DNA from: G963668655 sp963668655
GTDB lineage: Bacteria > Myxococcota_A > SURF-8
Length of the DNA stretch: 64,000 nucleotides
Assembly: GCA_963668655.2 (NCBI GenBank)
Contig: CAXXPQ010000004.1
Location: 682,001-746,000, forward strand
Direction of reading: 5' to 3'
This document shows, one piece after another, positions 32,761-42,400 of the stretch. The notes under the pieces are model-generated. The model was not told where the DNA came from. It saw only the letters and a program-made list of their open reading frames with translations, and searched no databases. Numbering within the stretch: the first letter of the stretch is position 1; each line of letters starts with the position of its first letter. The position numbers were made by a program, and so were the translations under genes.

Positions 32761-35442
32761 TCAGAGCCGCCCGCTTCGGCGCATCCGGAAAGCGACGGCC
32801 AAAAGCGCCAGAAGGAAGAACATCGCCGCTCCGACGCCGTTGACGGAATGGCATCCGCCCCCGCCGGATCCGCTCTTTTCATTCGTTCCATCCGGATCGT
32901 CTCCGTCCGCGCCCGGATAATCGCCATCGGACATCATGTCGCCGTCGGCCCAGGGGCTATCGCCATCGATGCCATCTCCATCAGGATTTCCACTGGAATC
33001 GGAGATGGTCAACACCGGTCCCGACAGGGGATTGGACGCGAATTCCGGTGTTCCGCTGGCGAAGCTCGCCCAGCCTTCGTTGACGATGACGGAGGTGTAA
33101 TCGTCGTTGGTGGCGCCGGGGGAGAAGACGACCACCACGAGCAGATACACGGGGGAATTCTCCTGCAATCCGATCGACAGATTGGAGAACACCATGGTTC
33201 CGGTCTGCGTGGAAAACGCCCCCTGGCCGATCGGATCCTCTCCGCGCCAGTCGCCGTCTCCGTTCGCATCCCGGAACAACCCCACCTGGGTGATGTCATA
33301 GGCGGCGGCCAGGCTTCCGGTTGTGCCCACGGTCAGGGATTGCATCGTGTTGCCGCCCGACCGGGAGGTGACCTTGAGCTGCATGGCCGTCTGCGTGCTT
33401 CCCGGGGCCACCTTGGCGTTCTGGCCAGTGCGTTCGCCCAGTTCCACCAGAAGGTCGCCGGAAGGCGTCTTGAAAACGTCCGTGCGGAACGGAAGGCCGA
33501 CTATGTCCCGCCCCCGGATGGTGATGCCGCCACCCGGAATGGTGACGATGAACTCCGTTCCGTCGGGGGCGTCCGTCGCCACGACGCCGGTCAGCAGGAG
33601 ATAGGCCGTCTGATCCGGCTCCATATCCAGGCTCAAAACGGCGTCCAGCAGGTTCTGCCCGTCCGGAACCGTTCCTTCCACAATGGCCGTATCTCCCGTG
33701 GGATCGGCGTTGGCGTCATCGTCCCAATACAGGCTGACGGACGAAAGCGCGCCCGCCATGGCGCCGGTGGCGTATTGGAAGTTCACGGTCTTGAACTGGA
33801 TGGCCTTTTCCGCCGCCGTGACCTTGACCTGCGCCAGCACGACTTCCTCGCCCGGCAGAACGAAATGCCCCGGAGGAGACAGCGGCCCCGGCTCCACTTC
33901 CAGCGAACCTTCCATGGATTCCAACTGGACGTACTGCACCACGGGAATGCCGCCGTTGGTTTCGTAGTCGTCGCCCTCGGCGGAGGTGATGACGGCCAGA
34001 TTCTCGATGATGGCTTCCTTCGTAATGCCCTCGTCCTGATTTTTCAACCGGACGCCGTAGCGAACCACCTTGCGGCTGGACGCGCCGGGATACATGATAT
34101 CGGCCACCAGGTAAGGCTCGGAAAGCGGAAAGATGTCGCCCGGAAGATCCGCGATCGGCTCGCCGTCGATGGTGGTGCTGCCGGGAATGTATTTCACCCA
34201 GCGGGACAGCGTGTCCTGCACTTTGACATTCGTGGCGACGTCCTCGCCGCTGTTCTGCACCCAGATTTCATAATAATATTCCTCTCCGGGATGCACGTAC
34301 CCGCCGCTGCCGGCGTCGGACAGTTTCTCCGGAAGGTTCGGGATGTCGAAGGACGGCAACTTGGTGTCGATGGAAAGGACGATATAGTTCGTGTACACCT
34401 GGTCCTGCCCCACGGAAAGCTTGAGCTGCGCCGAGGTGTCGCCCAGGTGCAGCAGGTCCGAAACGATGAAATAATCCAGGTCGATGGAATACTGATTGAC
34501 TCGACAGGGCATGTCCTCGTCGGGAAGGTTGGTGTTGATGGTGCTGTTGTATACGTTGTCGAAGGGGTTGCATTCATCGCCCAGGGCGGTTCCGTTGAAG
34601 AAGAATCCCTCGGTATGGGTTCCCGTCATGCCGGTTCCGGAGATGGGCTGGTCGCCCTCACCCATGAACAGCGTGACCTTGGCCCGGGGATCCTCCGGCG
34701 TCTCGAAACCCGCCGGCGTCATGAGAATCTCGTTGTCCTGAATCACCTGGAAATCCGTATACCAGTAGAACTTCTTTCGGGCGATGGATTCGTGTTGATA
34801 CACGATGAGGACCGACCATCCGGCCAGCACGGAGGTATGGACAAGGTAGGGAGCGCCGGTATGGGCGTGCAGACCGGATACCTTGTACCAGCCGTTGATG
34901 GGAAGGCGGCTTTCGTGGACATGCTCCTGCATGATTCCCGTGATTTCCACCCGATAGGTGTACATGTGATAATTTTCGGTGCCGAACGTGGCGTCCTGGT
35001 TGACCCAGGCCAATTCCTCCAGTTCCGTGCCCGAGTCCTGGGAACGGACGACGTAGGGAACACCGGCCGGAGGGGTGAATTCCACTTCGGAGTCCGGCTG
35101 CTCGTTCTCTCCCAGCGACCCCATCCAGATCAGATAGGCCGCCACGATACGGGCACCTTCCGGAACCCGGTCCAGCCAGGCATAGGAATTGGGCTTCAAC
35201 TGGTCGCCCTGATAATCAGGAACGCCGGACGCGTTGGGATAGGGGTCACAGGTGTACGTAAACGCATTCATGGAGCAGGTGTCGTCCAGTTGACTCGCAC
35301 CCGTAGTGGCGTAGTCCAGGGAGCCTTCCCACATTTCGCGGGGCTCCAGCACCTGGGCTCCCGCGCCGGAGGAGAGTCCGGCCAGGAACATCATGATGAA
35401 AAGAAATGCAAATAGGCAACGAACCGACGCATTCGATCGCAT
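32761..35442 (-). CDS. Large secreted protein with DUF11-like repeat and C-terminal GGGGC sorting signal
   Basis: 893 residues. A Sec signal peptide ends SSGAGA-QVLEP. The N-terminal half is a surface adhesin-like domain (DTCSMNAFTYTCDPYPN, ARIVAAYLIWMG), then a DUF11-type repeat (VQNSGEDVATNVKVQDTLSRWVKYIPGSTTIDG), then beta-rich modules. A DGD-rich linker leads to SGSGGGGCHSVNG, a hydrophobic helix and MRRSGRL. This Gly-Cys-TM-Arg tail has the plan of MYXO-CTERM and Synerg-CTERM signals processed by rhombosortase-like proteases. The product would be moved to the cell surface or released. AAGGAGA precedes ATG 35442. The role is unknown. Confidence 0.8.
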   Translation of the reverse strand: MRSNASVRCLFAFLFIMMFLAGLSSGAGAQVLEPREMWEGSLDYATTGASQLDDTCSMNAFTYTCDPYPNASGVPDYQGDQLKPNSYAWLDRVPEGARIVAAYLIWMGSLGENEQPDSEVEFTPPAGVPYVVRSQDSGTELEELAWVNQDATFGTENYHMYTYRVEITGIMQEHVHESRLPINGWYKVSGLHAHTGAPYLVHTSVLAGWSVLIVYQHESIARKKFYWYTDFQVIQDNEILMTPAGFETPEDPRAKVTLFMGEGDQPISGTGMTGTHTEGFFFNGTALGDECNPFDNVYNSTINTNLPDEDMPCRVNQYSIDLDYFIVSDLLHLGDTSAQLKLSVGQDQVYTNYIVLSIDTKLPSFDIPNLPEKLSDAGSGGYVHPGEEYYYEIWVQNSGEDVATNVKVQDTLSRWVKYIPGSTTIDGEPIADLPGDIFPLSEPYLVADIMYPGASSRKVVRYGVRLKNQDEGITKEAIIENLAVITSAEGDDYETNGGIPVVQYVQLESMEGSLEVEPGPLSPPGHFVLPGEEVVLAQVKVTAAEKAIQFKTVNFQYATGAMAGALSSVSLYWDDDANADPTGDTAIVEGTVPDGQNLLDAVLSLDMEPDQTAYLLLTGVVATDAPDGTEFIVTIPGGGITIRGRDIVGLPFRTDVFKTPSGDLLVELGERTGQNAKVAPGSTQTAMQLKVTSRSGGNTMQSLTVGTTGSLAAAYDITQVGLFRDANGDGDWRGEDPIGQGAFSTQTGTMVFSNLSIGLQENSPVYLLVVVVFSPGATNDDYTSVIVNEGWASFASGTPEFASNPLSGPVLTISDSSGNPDGDGIDGDSPWADGDMMSDGDYPGADGDDPDGTNEKSGSGGGGCHSVNGVGAAMFFLLALLAVAFRMRRSGRL

Positions 35443-35684
35443 GGTTTTTCTCCTTAGAAACCTTTGCCGTGACGATTTCCTATAAAGAATTCCCCTTGGG
35501 GACTCTTTCGATTATCACGATTTGAATCACTTTGTCCAGCCCCTCAACGAAAAAATGCTCTTCACACTCCAAAAAGCGAGTAAAACCCCTACTCTCCGGA
35601 AACCTCCCCGGCTTGTCTGTCGCGTGCGGCAAAACGAGCGTGAACCCTTGCATGGAACGATTCGGAACCAAGAATTCTTCCGGA

Positions 35685-37499
35685 TCAGAGCTTTCGTACG
35701 TACAAGTCATAAATTCCGGGAACCAGCCCGGCGGGAATCTCCACCGAGACATACCACGTTCCGGAGGTAGCGAACGTGACGGAGAACCGTTCGTCCTGAG
35801 CTCCGAAAACCGATCCGCTTCCCAGGGTGCAGGTATTGAAGGAGAGTCCGCACTGATCGCGAACGGTGATGTATGGATCGAAAAGAAATTCCGTTTCCGT
35901 CTCGAACTGATAGGTTTCCCCGGCCTGCACCTGCAAAGAATAGACACGCTCCGCTCCGTCCGTGGGCCAGACACCGGGATTCGTGAGTTGACACCCGTTG
36001 GGCGACAGGCTGTTTCCCGCCCCGATCATATCCCAGGTGTGGTGATAGGGAAACGAGGTGATGGGAATCGGGGTCAGACAACTGCCTTCGAGCATACCGT
36101 AATTATCGCAATCGCAGCGATACCGGCTGTTGCTGGGCGTATTCGAATCCGTGTAATAATAACAGGGCGGGTCGTCCAGGTAAGGATACCCCTGATCGGC
36201 GCAATATTCCTCGCAGTCCCGGATAAACAGGCTGCTTCCGTCGCAGGCGCAGAGAAAGGCGCTGTCTCCCAGGCAATACTGATCGGGATTGCCCGAGCAC
36301 GATCCCGTACAACTGGACACGGGAGGCGTACAGCGGCCGGTGGTGGTGTTGCATTCGAATCCGCCCGTACAACCCGTGTTGGAACAGTGGCCGGGGCCCG
36401 GTTCGCACTGGCCGGAAGACGTGTTGCAGACGTAACTCGACCCGCACCCTTCCAGGCTGCAATGCCCCGCCGCCGGTTCGCACAGCCCGCTTTCGTAATT
36501 GCAGGAATACAGCGCATTGCAGCCCGCGTTCAGGCAGTGATCCGCCGCCGCCTGGCATTCCCCCGTCGTGGTGTTGCAATCGTAGCGGGGAGAGCAGCCC
36601 GACACCGAGCAGTGCTCGTTCCCGGGCTCGCAAAGCCCGCTTTGTTCATTGCAGACGTACCGATTATCGCACCCCAGCGTCAGGCAATGGGTGGCATCCG
36701 GCTCGCATTCTCCGGAACCGGTGTTGCATTCGTACCGATTGGGGCATCCGTCCACGACGCAGTTTCCGGAAGCGGGAACGCACAGCCCGGTTTCCGTATT
36801 GCATTCGAACAGATTCTCGCAGCCCGCGTTCTGGCAGTGCAGGGCGGACGGGTCGCAAATCCCCGTCGCGGTATGGCACTCGTAACGTTCGTTGCAGCCC
36901 GCGTTCGTGCAGTGTTCGGAGGAAGGATCGCACTGCTTGGACGACGTATTGCAGTCGTAAAGATTCGGACAGCCGCTGACGGTGCAGTCGTCGGGCAAAT
37001 CGCCGTCGGGAGCGTCGCCATCCGGCGTATCGCCGTCGGGGCCGTCGCCGTCGGTGGCATCGCCGTCGGGGCCATCGCCATCCGTATCGTCGCCGTCCGC
37101 ACCCGGATCCTCACAGCATCCGCCCTGGCAGACGTAGCCGATCCACCCGAGATTTACGCAATCCTGGCCCACCTGGCATTGACGATTCGCCGGACAGGAC
37201 GTATTCCCGTCGCCGTCGGGCGGCGGGGCGCCGAACTCGATGCAGGTTCCCGTGGCGGTATGGCAATAGTGTCCGGCCGGGCATTCCGAATCCTCGTAGC
37301 ATTCTCTCGGGTCTTCCGCGGGAAAGGCGCAATAGCCGTCCTTGCAGATCTCCCCGGCCGCCTGATTGCAGTCCCCGGCGCTGGCGCAGGGAGTCGGGCC
37401 GCCGTCTCCGTCCGACTCGGATTCCGATTGGAGACAACCTCCCGTGGAAATCAGGAGGAATCCAAGCAACAACATGTAGATCCATCGAATGGTATTCAT
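35685..37499 (-). CDS. Cys-rich repeat lipoprotein, nine 25-residue repeats
   Basis: 604 residues. Lipobox STGGC (Cys22). Cys-rich segments, including CPAGHYCHTATGTC, are followed by a DGDGPDGD linker. Nine 25-residue repeats then follow the pattern GC-x4-Y-x-CNT-x2-G-x-C-x-P-x4-HC (coded at about 36310-36990). The C-terminal 150 residues form a PPC-like beta domain (VYSLQVQAGETYQFETETEFLFDPYITVRD ... GTWYVSVEI). The repeats should be disulfide-linked, giving a stiff extracellular rod that presents the C-terminal domain. ATG 37499 has TGAGGA about 9 bases before it; ATG 37514 is the alternative. Function unknown; likely exposed on the surface. Confidence 0.82.
   Translation of the reverse strand: MNTIRWIYMLLLGFLLISTGGCLQSESESDGDGGPTPCASAGDCNQAAGEICKDGYCAFPAEDPRECYEDSECPAGHYCHTATGTCIEFGAPPPDGDGNTSCPANRQCQVGQDCVNLGWIGYVCQGGCCEDPGADGDDTDGDGPDGDATDGDGPDGDTPDGDAPDGDLPDDCTVSGCPNLYDCNTSSKQCDPSSEHCTNAGCNERYECHTATGICDPSALHCQNAGCENLFECNTETGLCVPASGNCVVDGCPNRYECNTGSGECEPDATHCLTLGCDNRYVCNEQSGLCEPGNEHCSVSGCSPRYDCNTTTGECQAAADHCLNAGCNALYSCNYESGLCEPAAGHCSLEGCGSSYVCNTSSGQCEPGPGHCSNTGCTGGFECNTTTGRCTPPVSSCTGSCSGNPDQYCLGDSAFLCACDGSSLFIRDCEEYCADQGYPYLDDPPCYYYTDSNTPSNSRYRCDCDNYGMLEGSCLTPIPITSFPYHHTWDMIGAGNSLSPNGCQLTNPGVWPTDGAERVYSLQVQAGETYQFETETEFLFDPYITVRDQCGLSFNTCTLGSGSVFGAQDERFSVTFATSGTWYVSVEIPAGLVPGIYDLYVRKL
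36310..36990 (-). repeat. Nine tandem 75-bp units coding Cys-rich 25-mers
   Basis: Unit limits read from the protein: TVSGCPNLYDCNTSSKQC ... to SNTGCTGGFECNTTTGRC. The Cys, Gly and Tyr/Phe positions are constant while other residues vary, so the array is old or under selection for diversity. Boundaries are approximate. Confidence 0.8.
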
Positions 37500-37654
37500 G
37501 AAATACATCCTCATGCCACAGCAATTCCCTCACAACTTTTCATTATATTGTAAATGCAGGAAAAACAAACCGATTTTTGGAAGAGCATCCGGATTTTTCG
37601 TACACGCCGATTCGCCGCCCTCGGGCGCAAGATCCGCTATTCAAGATCCGCTAT

Positions 37655-38107
37655 TTATGTTTCCTCCGGCTGATCCGTCCGGGTCGCGATGAGGTAGGTA
37701 GCGATGGCGCTCATGGCGGGATCGCCTTCCTGTTTCTTCAGAACGTGCTGAATCACCACCACGCCCCGGTCGGATTTCCGGCTGGTCCGCTTTTCCACCA
37801 CGGTGACCACGGCGGTCAGGATATCGCCCGGATGAACCGGGGCGAGAAACTTCATGCGATCCACGCCGGCCAACGCCACCAGATGATCGAACACGCCGGA
37901 CTGATAGCAGAGCCCCGTGTTGATCGAGAAAATCATGGCCCCGGGCAGGATTCTGCCGTCATGTCCGGCCTCTTTGGCCGCCTCGTCGTCACGGAACAAC
38001 GGATTGGTGATTCCCGTCACGTCCGTGAACCGCTCCAAGTCCTCCGCTAAAATTTTCCGACTGCTCGTTTCGAAGGAATCCATGATTTTGAAGTCTTCGA
38101 AATACAT
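37655..38107 (-). CDS. MaoC-like (R)-hydratase / hotdog-fold protein
   Basis: 150 residues, one hotdog domain. ITEDLERFTDVTGITNPLFRDDEAA-like text (here LAEDLERFTDVTGITNPLFRD), GRILPGAMIFSINTGL and FLAPVHPGDILTAVVTV are the MaoC pattern; the usual D-x4-H dyad reads D...N here (TGITNPLF), so the catalytic His may be replaced. It would hydrate enoyl-CoA or bind acyl-CoA. GGAG precedes the ATG. It stands alone between two unrelated genes. Confidence 0.8.
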   Translation of the reverse strand: MYFEDFKIMDSFETSSRKILAEDLERFTDVTGITNPLFRDDEAAKEAGHDGRILPGAMIFSINTGLCYQSGVFDHLVALAGVDRMKFLAPVHPGDILTAVVTVVEKRTSRKSDRGVVVIQHVLKKQEGDPAMSAIATYLIATRTDQPEET

Positions 38108-38646
38108 CGTCGCTCCATTTCCATTTGGGCTCGCAAAAGCACTCCCAAAGTCGCTTTTCCTGATTTCAAGATTTCGGTTCTGCTCGTCGGCGAAGGAGGT
38201 ACGATTCTTATATTACAGGAAAAATGACTTTCTTAAAAGAAAAACATCTTCGCTCTTTCGCGAAGGGCGTCCATGGAGAAATCGTTCCCTTTTCCTTTCC
38301 CGAAAGACGCCGCCTTCCGATCCCTTTTCCGGGTATTTTACGCGTTCCGTCCGGGTGAACCGTTTATCGTGCATATCTCGTTGATATGATTAAGCAATCC
38401 AGTGTTTTTGCGTTCACCCGGCTCCAACGCGAAATTCAAGGATTTCGACCGTTTTCAATCGCCGAGCGTCCACGCGACGGGGGCATGGAATTCCGTAGCA
38501 ATATCAATGAATTATAAAAGAAAAATCGGCGCTTGTCCGACGGAGTATGTCCTTTGTCACAGGCACTATGACCCGGCCGGGGTTTTTACGCCGATTCCGG
38601 CGGACGGACGCCGGATTTCATGCGTTCATCGAGAAGCGGAGGAACG
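38108..38646. other. Gene-free stretch
   Basis: 539 bases between the MaoC-like gene and the cyclo-ligase gene. A 6-bp inverted repeat CATATC-TCGTT-GATATG (38372-38388) is the only structure noticed. No promoter or RNA gene is convincing. Confidence 0.35.
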
Positions 38647-39288
38647 TCAGGGAACTTCCGGGCAGCGATGGGGATAACGTTCCTTCACAAAGCAGGGCGG
38701 CCGGTTTTCGTAATCGCATTCCAGAATCCCGTCCTCGGTCACCACGACATGCACCGGAAGATCGTAGTTGCAATAGGGCACGGCCTCGACCATCTGCTCG
38801 CTGAAAGAAAGCGCCACGCGCCGGGCGTCCGTCACGGAAAGGAAACGGTCGTAATAGCCGCCTCCATACCCCATGCGCCCGCCGAACCGGTCGAAGGCGC
38901 AGCCGGGAACCAGCACCAGATCGAATTCTTCCGCCGGCACCTGCGGAAGATCCGCTTTCGGCTCCGGAATCCCCATGAAACCTGGCTCCAGATCGTCCCA
39001 GGAACGGGTCACATGGTTGGTCAGCGACCCCGAATTCCGAACCACCCGGGGCATAATCACCGTTTTTTCCGAACGCCAGGCGAATTCGATGATCTCCCGG
39101 GTGTCCACTTCGCTCTTGTAAGACACGAACAGATGGACGTTTCGGGCACGGTCGAAATCGGGGTAAGTCAGCAGATGCTTGACGATTTCCTCCGATTTCC
39201 GAATCCGTGACTCGGGAGGAATATTGTCCCGGCGGGAGAGATATTTCTTTCTGTAGTCGGGTTTGCAAGAAGTCTTCTCGGTCGGCAT
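38647..39288 (-). CDS. 5-formyltetrahydrofolate cyclo-ligase
   Basis: 213 residues. Converts 5-formyl-THF to 5,10-methenyl-THF using ATP. An N-terminal helix (KPDYRKKYLSRRDNIPPESRIRKSEEIV), VHLFVSYKSEVDTREIIEFAW, PRV and the C-terminal LVLVPGCAFDRFGGRMGYGGGYYDRFL signature with ATP-binding Gly-rich loop are all present. GGAAGAA before ATG 39288 supports that start; ATG 39315 and upstream codons would add residues without family similarity. In many bacteria the gene lies with 6S RNA, which is not evident here. Confidence 0.92.
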   Translation of the reverse strand: MPTEKTSCKPDYRKKYLSRRDNIPPESRIRKSEEIVKHLLTYPDFDRARNVHLFVSYKSEVDTREIIEFAWRSEKTVIMPRVVRNSGSLTNHVTRSWDDLEPGFMGIPEPKADLPQVPAEEFDLVLVPGCAFDRFGGRMGYGGGYYDRFLSVTDARRVALSFSEQMVEAVPYCNYDLPVHVVVTEDGILECDYENRPPCFVKERYPHRCPEVP

Positions 39289-39451
39289 CGCTGTTTTCTT
39301 CCACGGAAGTCGCATTGTACGGGAACGGAAACCATCCTTGCAATTATTTTTACCACACGAACTTCCCGAAGTACAGTCTTTAAACACAAAGAAATGGAAT
39401 CATTCCGGAATCGGATTTCTTTCAAACGATTCCACAGCCTTTGCCGCATTG

Positions 39452-42400
39452 TCACGGAGCGGCCGGAGTCGGCGGAATCCACTCGCTCACGGACGGCTCG
39501 GTCACGTTTTTCGGCCCCACCAGGGTTTCGTAATTCAGCGTATAAATGTTGCGCCAGAAATCGACCGTCAGTTTGTCCGCCGTCATCCCGGTGGTGGTAA
39601 CCAGGAAATCTCCGCCCGGCGTGTAGATGTCCATTTTATAGTCTTCCGGGCTTTGCCCGCCGTCCACGTAATACAGGATATAGATATATCCCTTGTGCTC
39701 CACACCCATGGACAGAAAGGCGGAATCGTATATGCCGTCATAGGAACTCATGTCGATTTCCATGGAAAATTCGCCATAATCGTAATGACCGTGCCCGTTG
39801 CAGATTCCGCCTTTCCCGCTGTAATCTCCGGATTCGGAGATACAATTGGAACGGTCGTGGTGATCCCGCACGTAACCGCTGTCGCAGATACAGTTCCTCG
39901 ATCCGAAATAGGCCACCGGGCTGCCGTCGGCGTCGTAAGCGTGAAGCAATGCGAAACCAAACCCGTCACTGAGTTCGTCCAAAAGCATAATGATGCCTTC
40001 CGAGGTGATCGCCAGGGCGCGGGGCTGGTCCATGAGAATCGGATTGATGTTGATCTGGCTCGCATCCGTCATGGGCGCGCCTCCGATATACGCCTCCGGA
40101 ACGTCGGCGTCGTCCGTGGGAGCATCCGTCAGCCGACAGCCGAAAATCCGGCTTTTGGAATGGTTGATGCCGAAAAGCACGCCGTTGGGATGCATGACGG
40201 CCGAATCCAGGCGAATGGGGAACTTGCAGAAACTCTTGGTGAAATCCACCTGAAAATCCTCGTCCGGAGTCAGAGAGACCTGCCGAACGTACAGATCGCC
40301 TTCCGAGTCCGGAAGCAGGGCGAAATTGCGCTCTTCGAACGGAATGGTACGATTCGCCGTCCGCCGACTCGAATCGGGTTCGACGCCCGAATCGTAAAAC
40401 ATGTAGGCTTTGTCGTCATAGCCGCAATCGCTGAACTTGTAGTTGGAATCGGGATCGGCGGCGGCGCTGATATTCTGATACACGTAGAGTTGTCCGGACC
40501 CGGATTCGTCGCAGGAAAGAACGTCGGCCGAATACGCCCGCCAGACGTAGCCCAGATCGCCGGTCGCCTGGTTCACCGACAGGTTCACCAGTTCGCTGAT
40601 GGTGTTCCCGCTTTCCGCCGTGCTGAGATCCTGAAGAGTGGCGGTGGGGGCGTCTCCCGCCTGCCAGACATGCGCGCCGTTATCGATGGCCAGTTTCTGC
40701 TTGTGGGTGTAAACCGAATTCTCGTCCAGCGGAACCAGCTTTTCCTTGATGGCCATGTCCACCTCCAGGAAATCCGCCCCCTCGCTTTTGCTGTTCAGAA
40801 CGGAAACGCTCTTATGTCCGACCAGCCAGTTCGTATCGGAATAGAATCCGGCCTTGATGCGGACATGCCCGCCGCCCGGAACGTCCTTGAACGTCACCGC
40901 GATGGGATCCGATACGGTGGTTCCCGGCATGGTTCCGTTGATGACGCGGGAATCGGATTTCGTGAATTCGGCGGTCACTTTGTAGTGCGTCGCCGTGGCG
41001 GGGAATTCGTAATCGTCGGGATCGTGATCGATCACCACCCGGATATCGTGGGCATAGGTCAAGCGATTTTCGATGATCCACGGGGAAGAGGTCACCTCCA
41101 CGCTGGCCTCGGTCAGTCGGGCGGTGGTGGAAATCAGGTTCGCCGCCGCCATGGCCCAGCCGCAGAACGGCAGGGCTTCGTCCACGGCCTGGTCGGCCAC
41201 CCACTCGATCACCGCTTCCGCCAGCATCTGTGCGGCCTTCGTGGCCAGGAAGTTCGCCATGAAATTCCCTATGGTCCGGGTGACGGACTCGAAACTCGGG
41301 TTGGTGTCCGTCCAGAGAATGCCGAAGAAGAACTGAATGGCGGCGCTGACCAGCCCCATGGCTCCCATGAGCTGATTCAGCGTAGCGCCTCCGTCTTCCA
41401 GGGAAACGCTCATGGCGAGGAGCATGGTGGGAATTCCCAGTTCGAAAACGCCGGTGAGAATCACCCCCATGGGACAGACCACCCCGTCGTAGTGGCCGGC
41501 CTTCCCCAAACCGGCCCCTTCGATTTCGACGTAGCGGGCGGCATCGGGCCAGGAAAAAATCACCTGGGATTCCGTGTAGTCTCCCGCGATGGGAACGGCG
41601 AAGATGGTGGGCACGGGATTGACCAGCGAGGCGAATTTGACCATGGGCTGGTCAAGCCAGTCCCGGATGGTGACATCCTGGATGAAGTTGGACTGCGGCT
41701 CCCATTCGCCTTCCGACAACGTGAGCAGGTGGTCGTTTTCATCGTAAAATCGAAGGTAGACGCTCAGATGCCGCAACCAGTCGTTTCGAAACTTCAGGGT
41801 GATCTGATTTCCGTCCACTTCGTCGATACGGGTGCGAAAACCATGGTGAAATCCGGTCCTGTCCAGTTTCACGTTCAACGAGCCGTCCCGCACGCGACGG
41901 GTTTGCGGTTCGTCCTGGTATCCGAGACCCGCCGTGGGATGATAGCTGTCTCCCGCAAGCGTGGGGTCGTTCTTGGATTGATTCAGGGCGTAGGACATGG
42001 CCGTCAGGCCCGCTTCCATCGTCTCCGGCTTAAGGATGTACTTATATAATTTATCCCCGTTGTGCATGTAGACCTGATTATCGTCCTCGTCCAGCACTTC
42101 CTCCATGTCGTACCATCCGTGCGGACCCATGTTTTTGATCGCATACGCGAAATCGTTCAGACCCGGCACGCCGTTGATGTAATTTTCCATGATGTTGGCG
42201 GCCTTGTCCGGATCGAGATTCAACAACTCCGGATGATGGAAAATGATGGTTTTCGCGATTTCCAACGGAGAATAGGTGTTCAGTTCATCCTCGGTCAACA
42301 CCCGACTCGCCCGAGTCCCGCCGGATTTCATCCGTATCGCCCGCCGGGCCGCGCGCCGCGAGGAAGAAGGAATGTGGATGATCGGAAAAGCCAATCCATG

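Noticed and set aside
32653..35415. 920-codon open frame on the + strand
   Set aside because: Antisense shadow of the secreted-protein gene on the reverse strand; that gene has a signal peptide, ribosome binding site, terminator and recognisable domains.
36310..36990. Regular 75-base periodicity that could suggest a CRISPR array
   Set aside because: The period is in frame with a Cys-rich protein and there is no conserved repeat with unique spacers.
35532..37553. 673-codon open frame on the + strand
   Set aside because: Antisense to the Cys-repeat lipoprotein; no domain or start site.
39263..42049. 928-codon open frame on the + strand
   Set aside because: Antisense to the large lipoprotein gene; composition rich in His, Arg and Gly as expected for a shadow of high-GC coding DNA.
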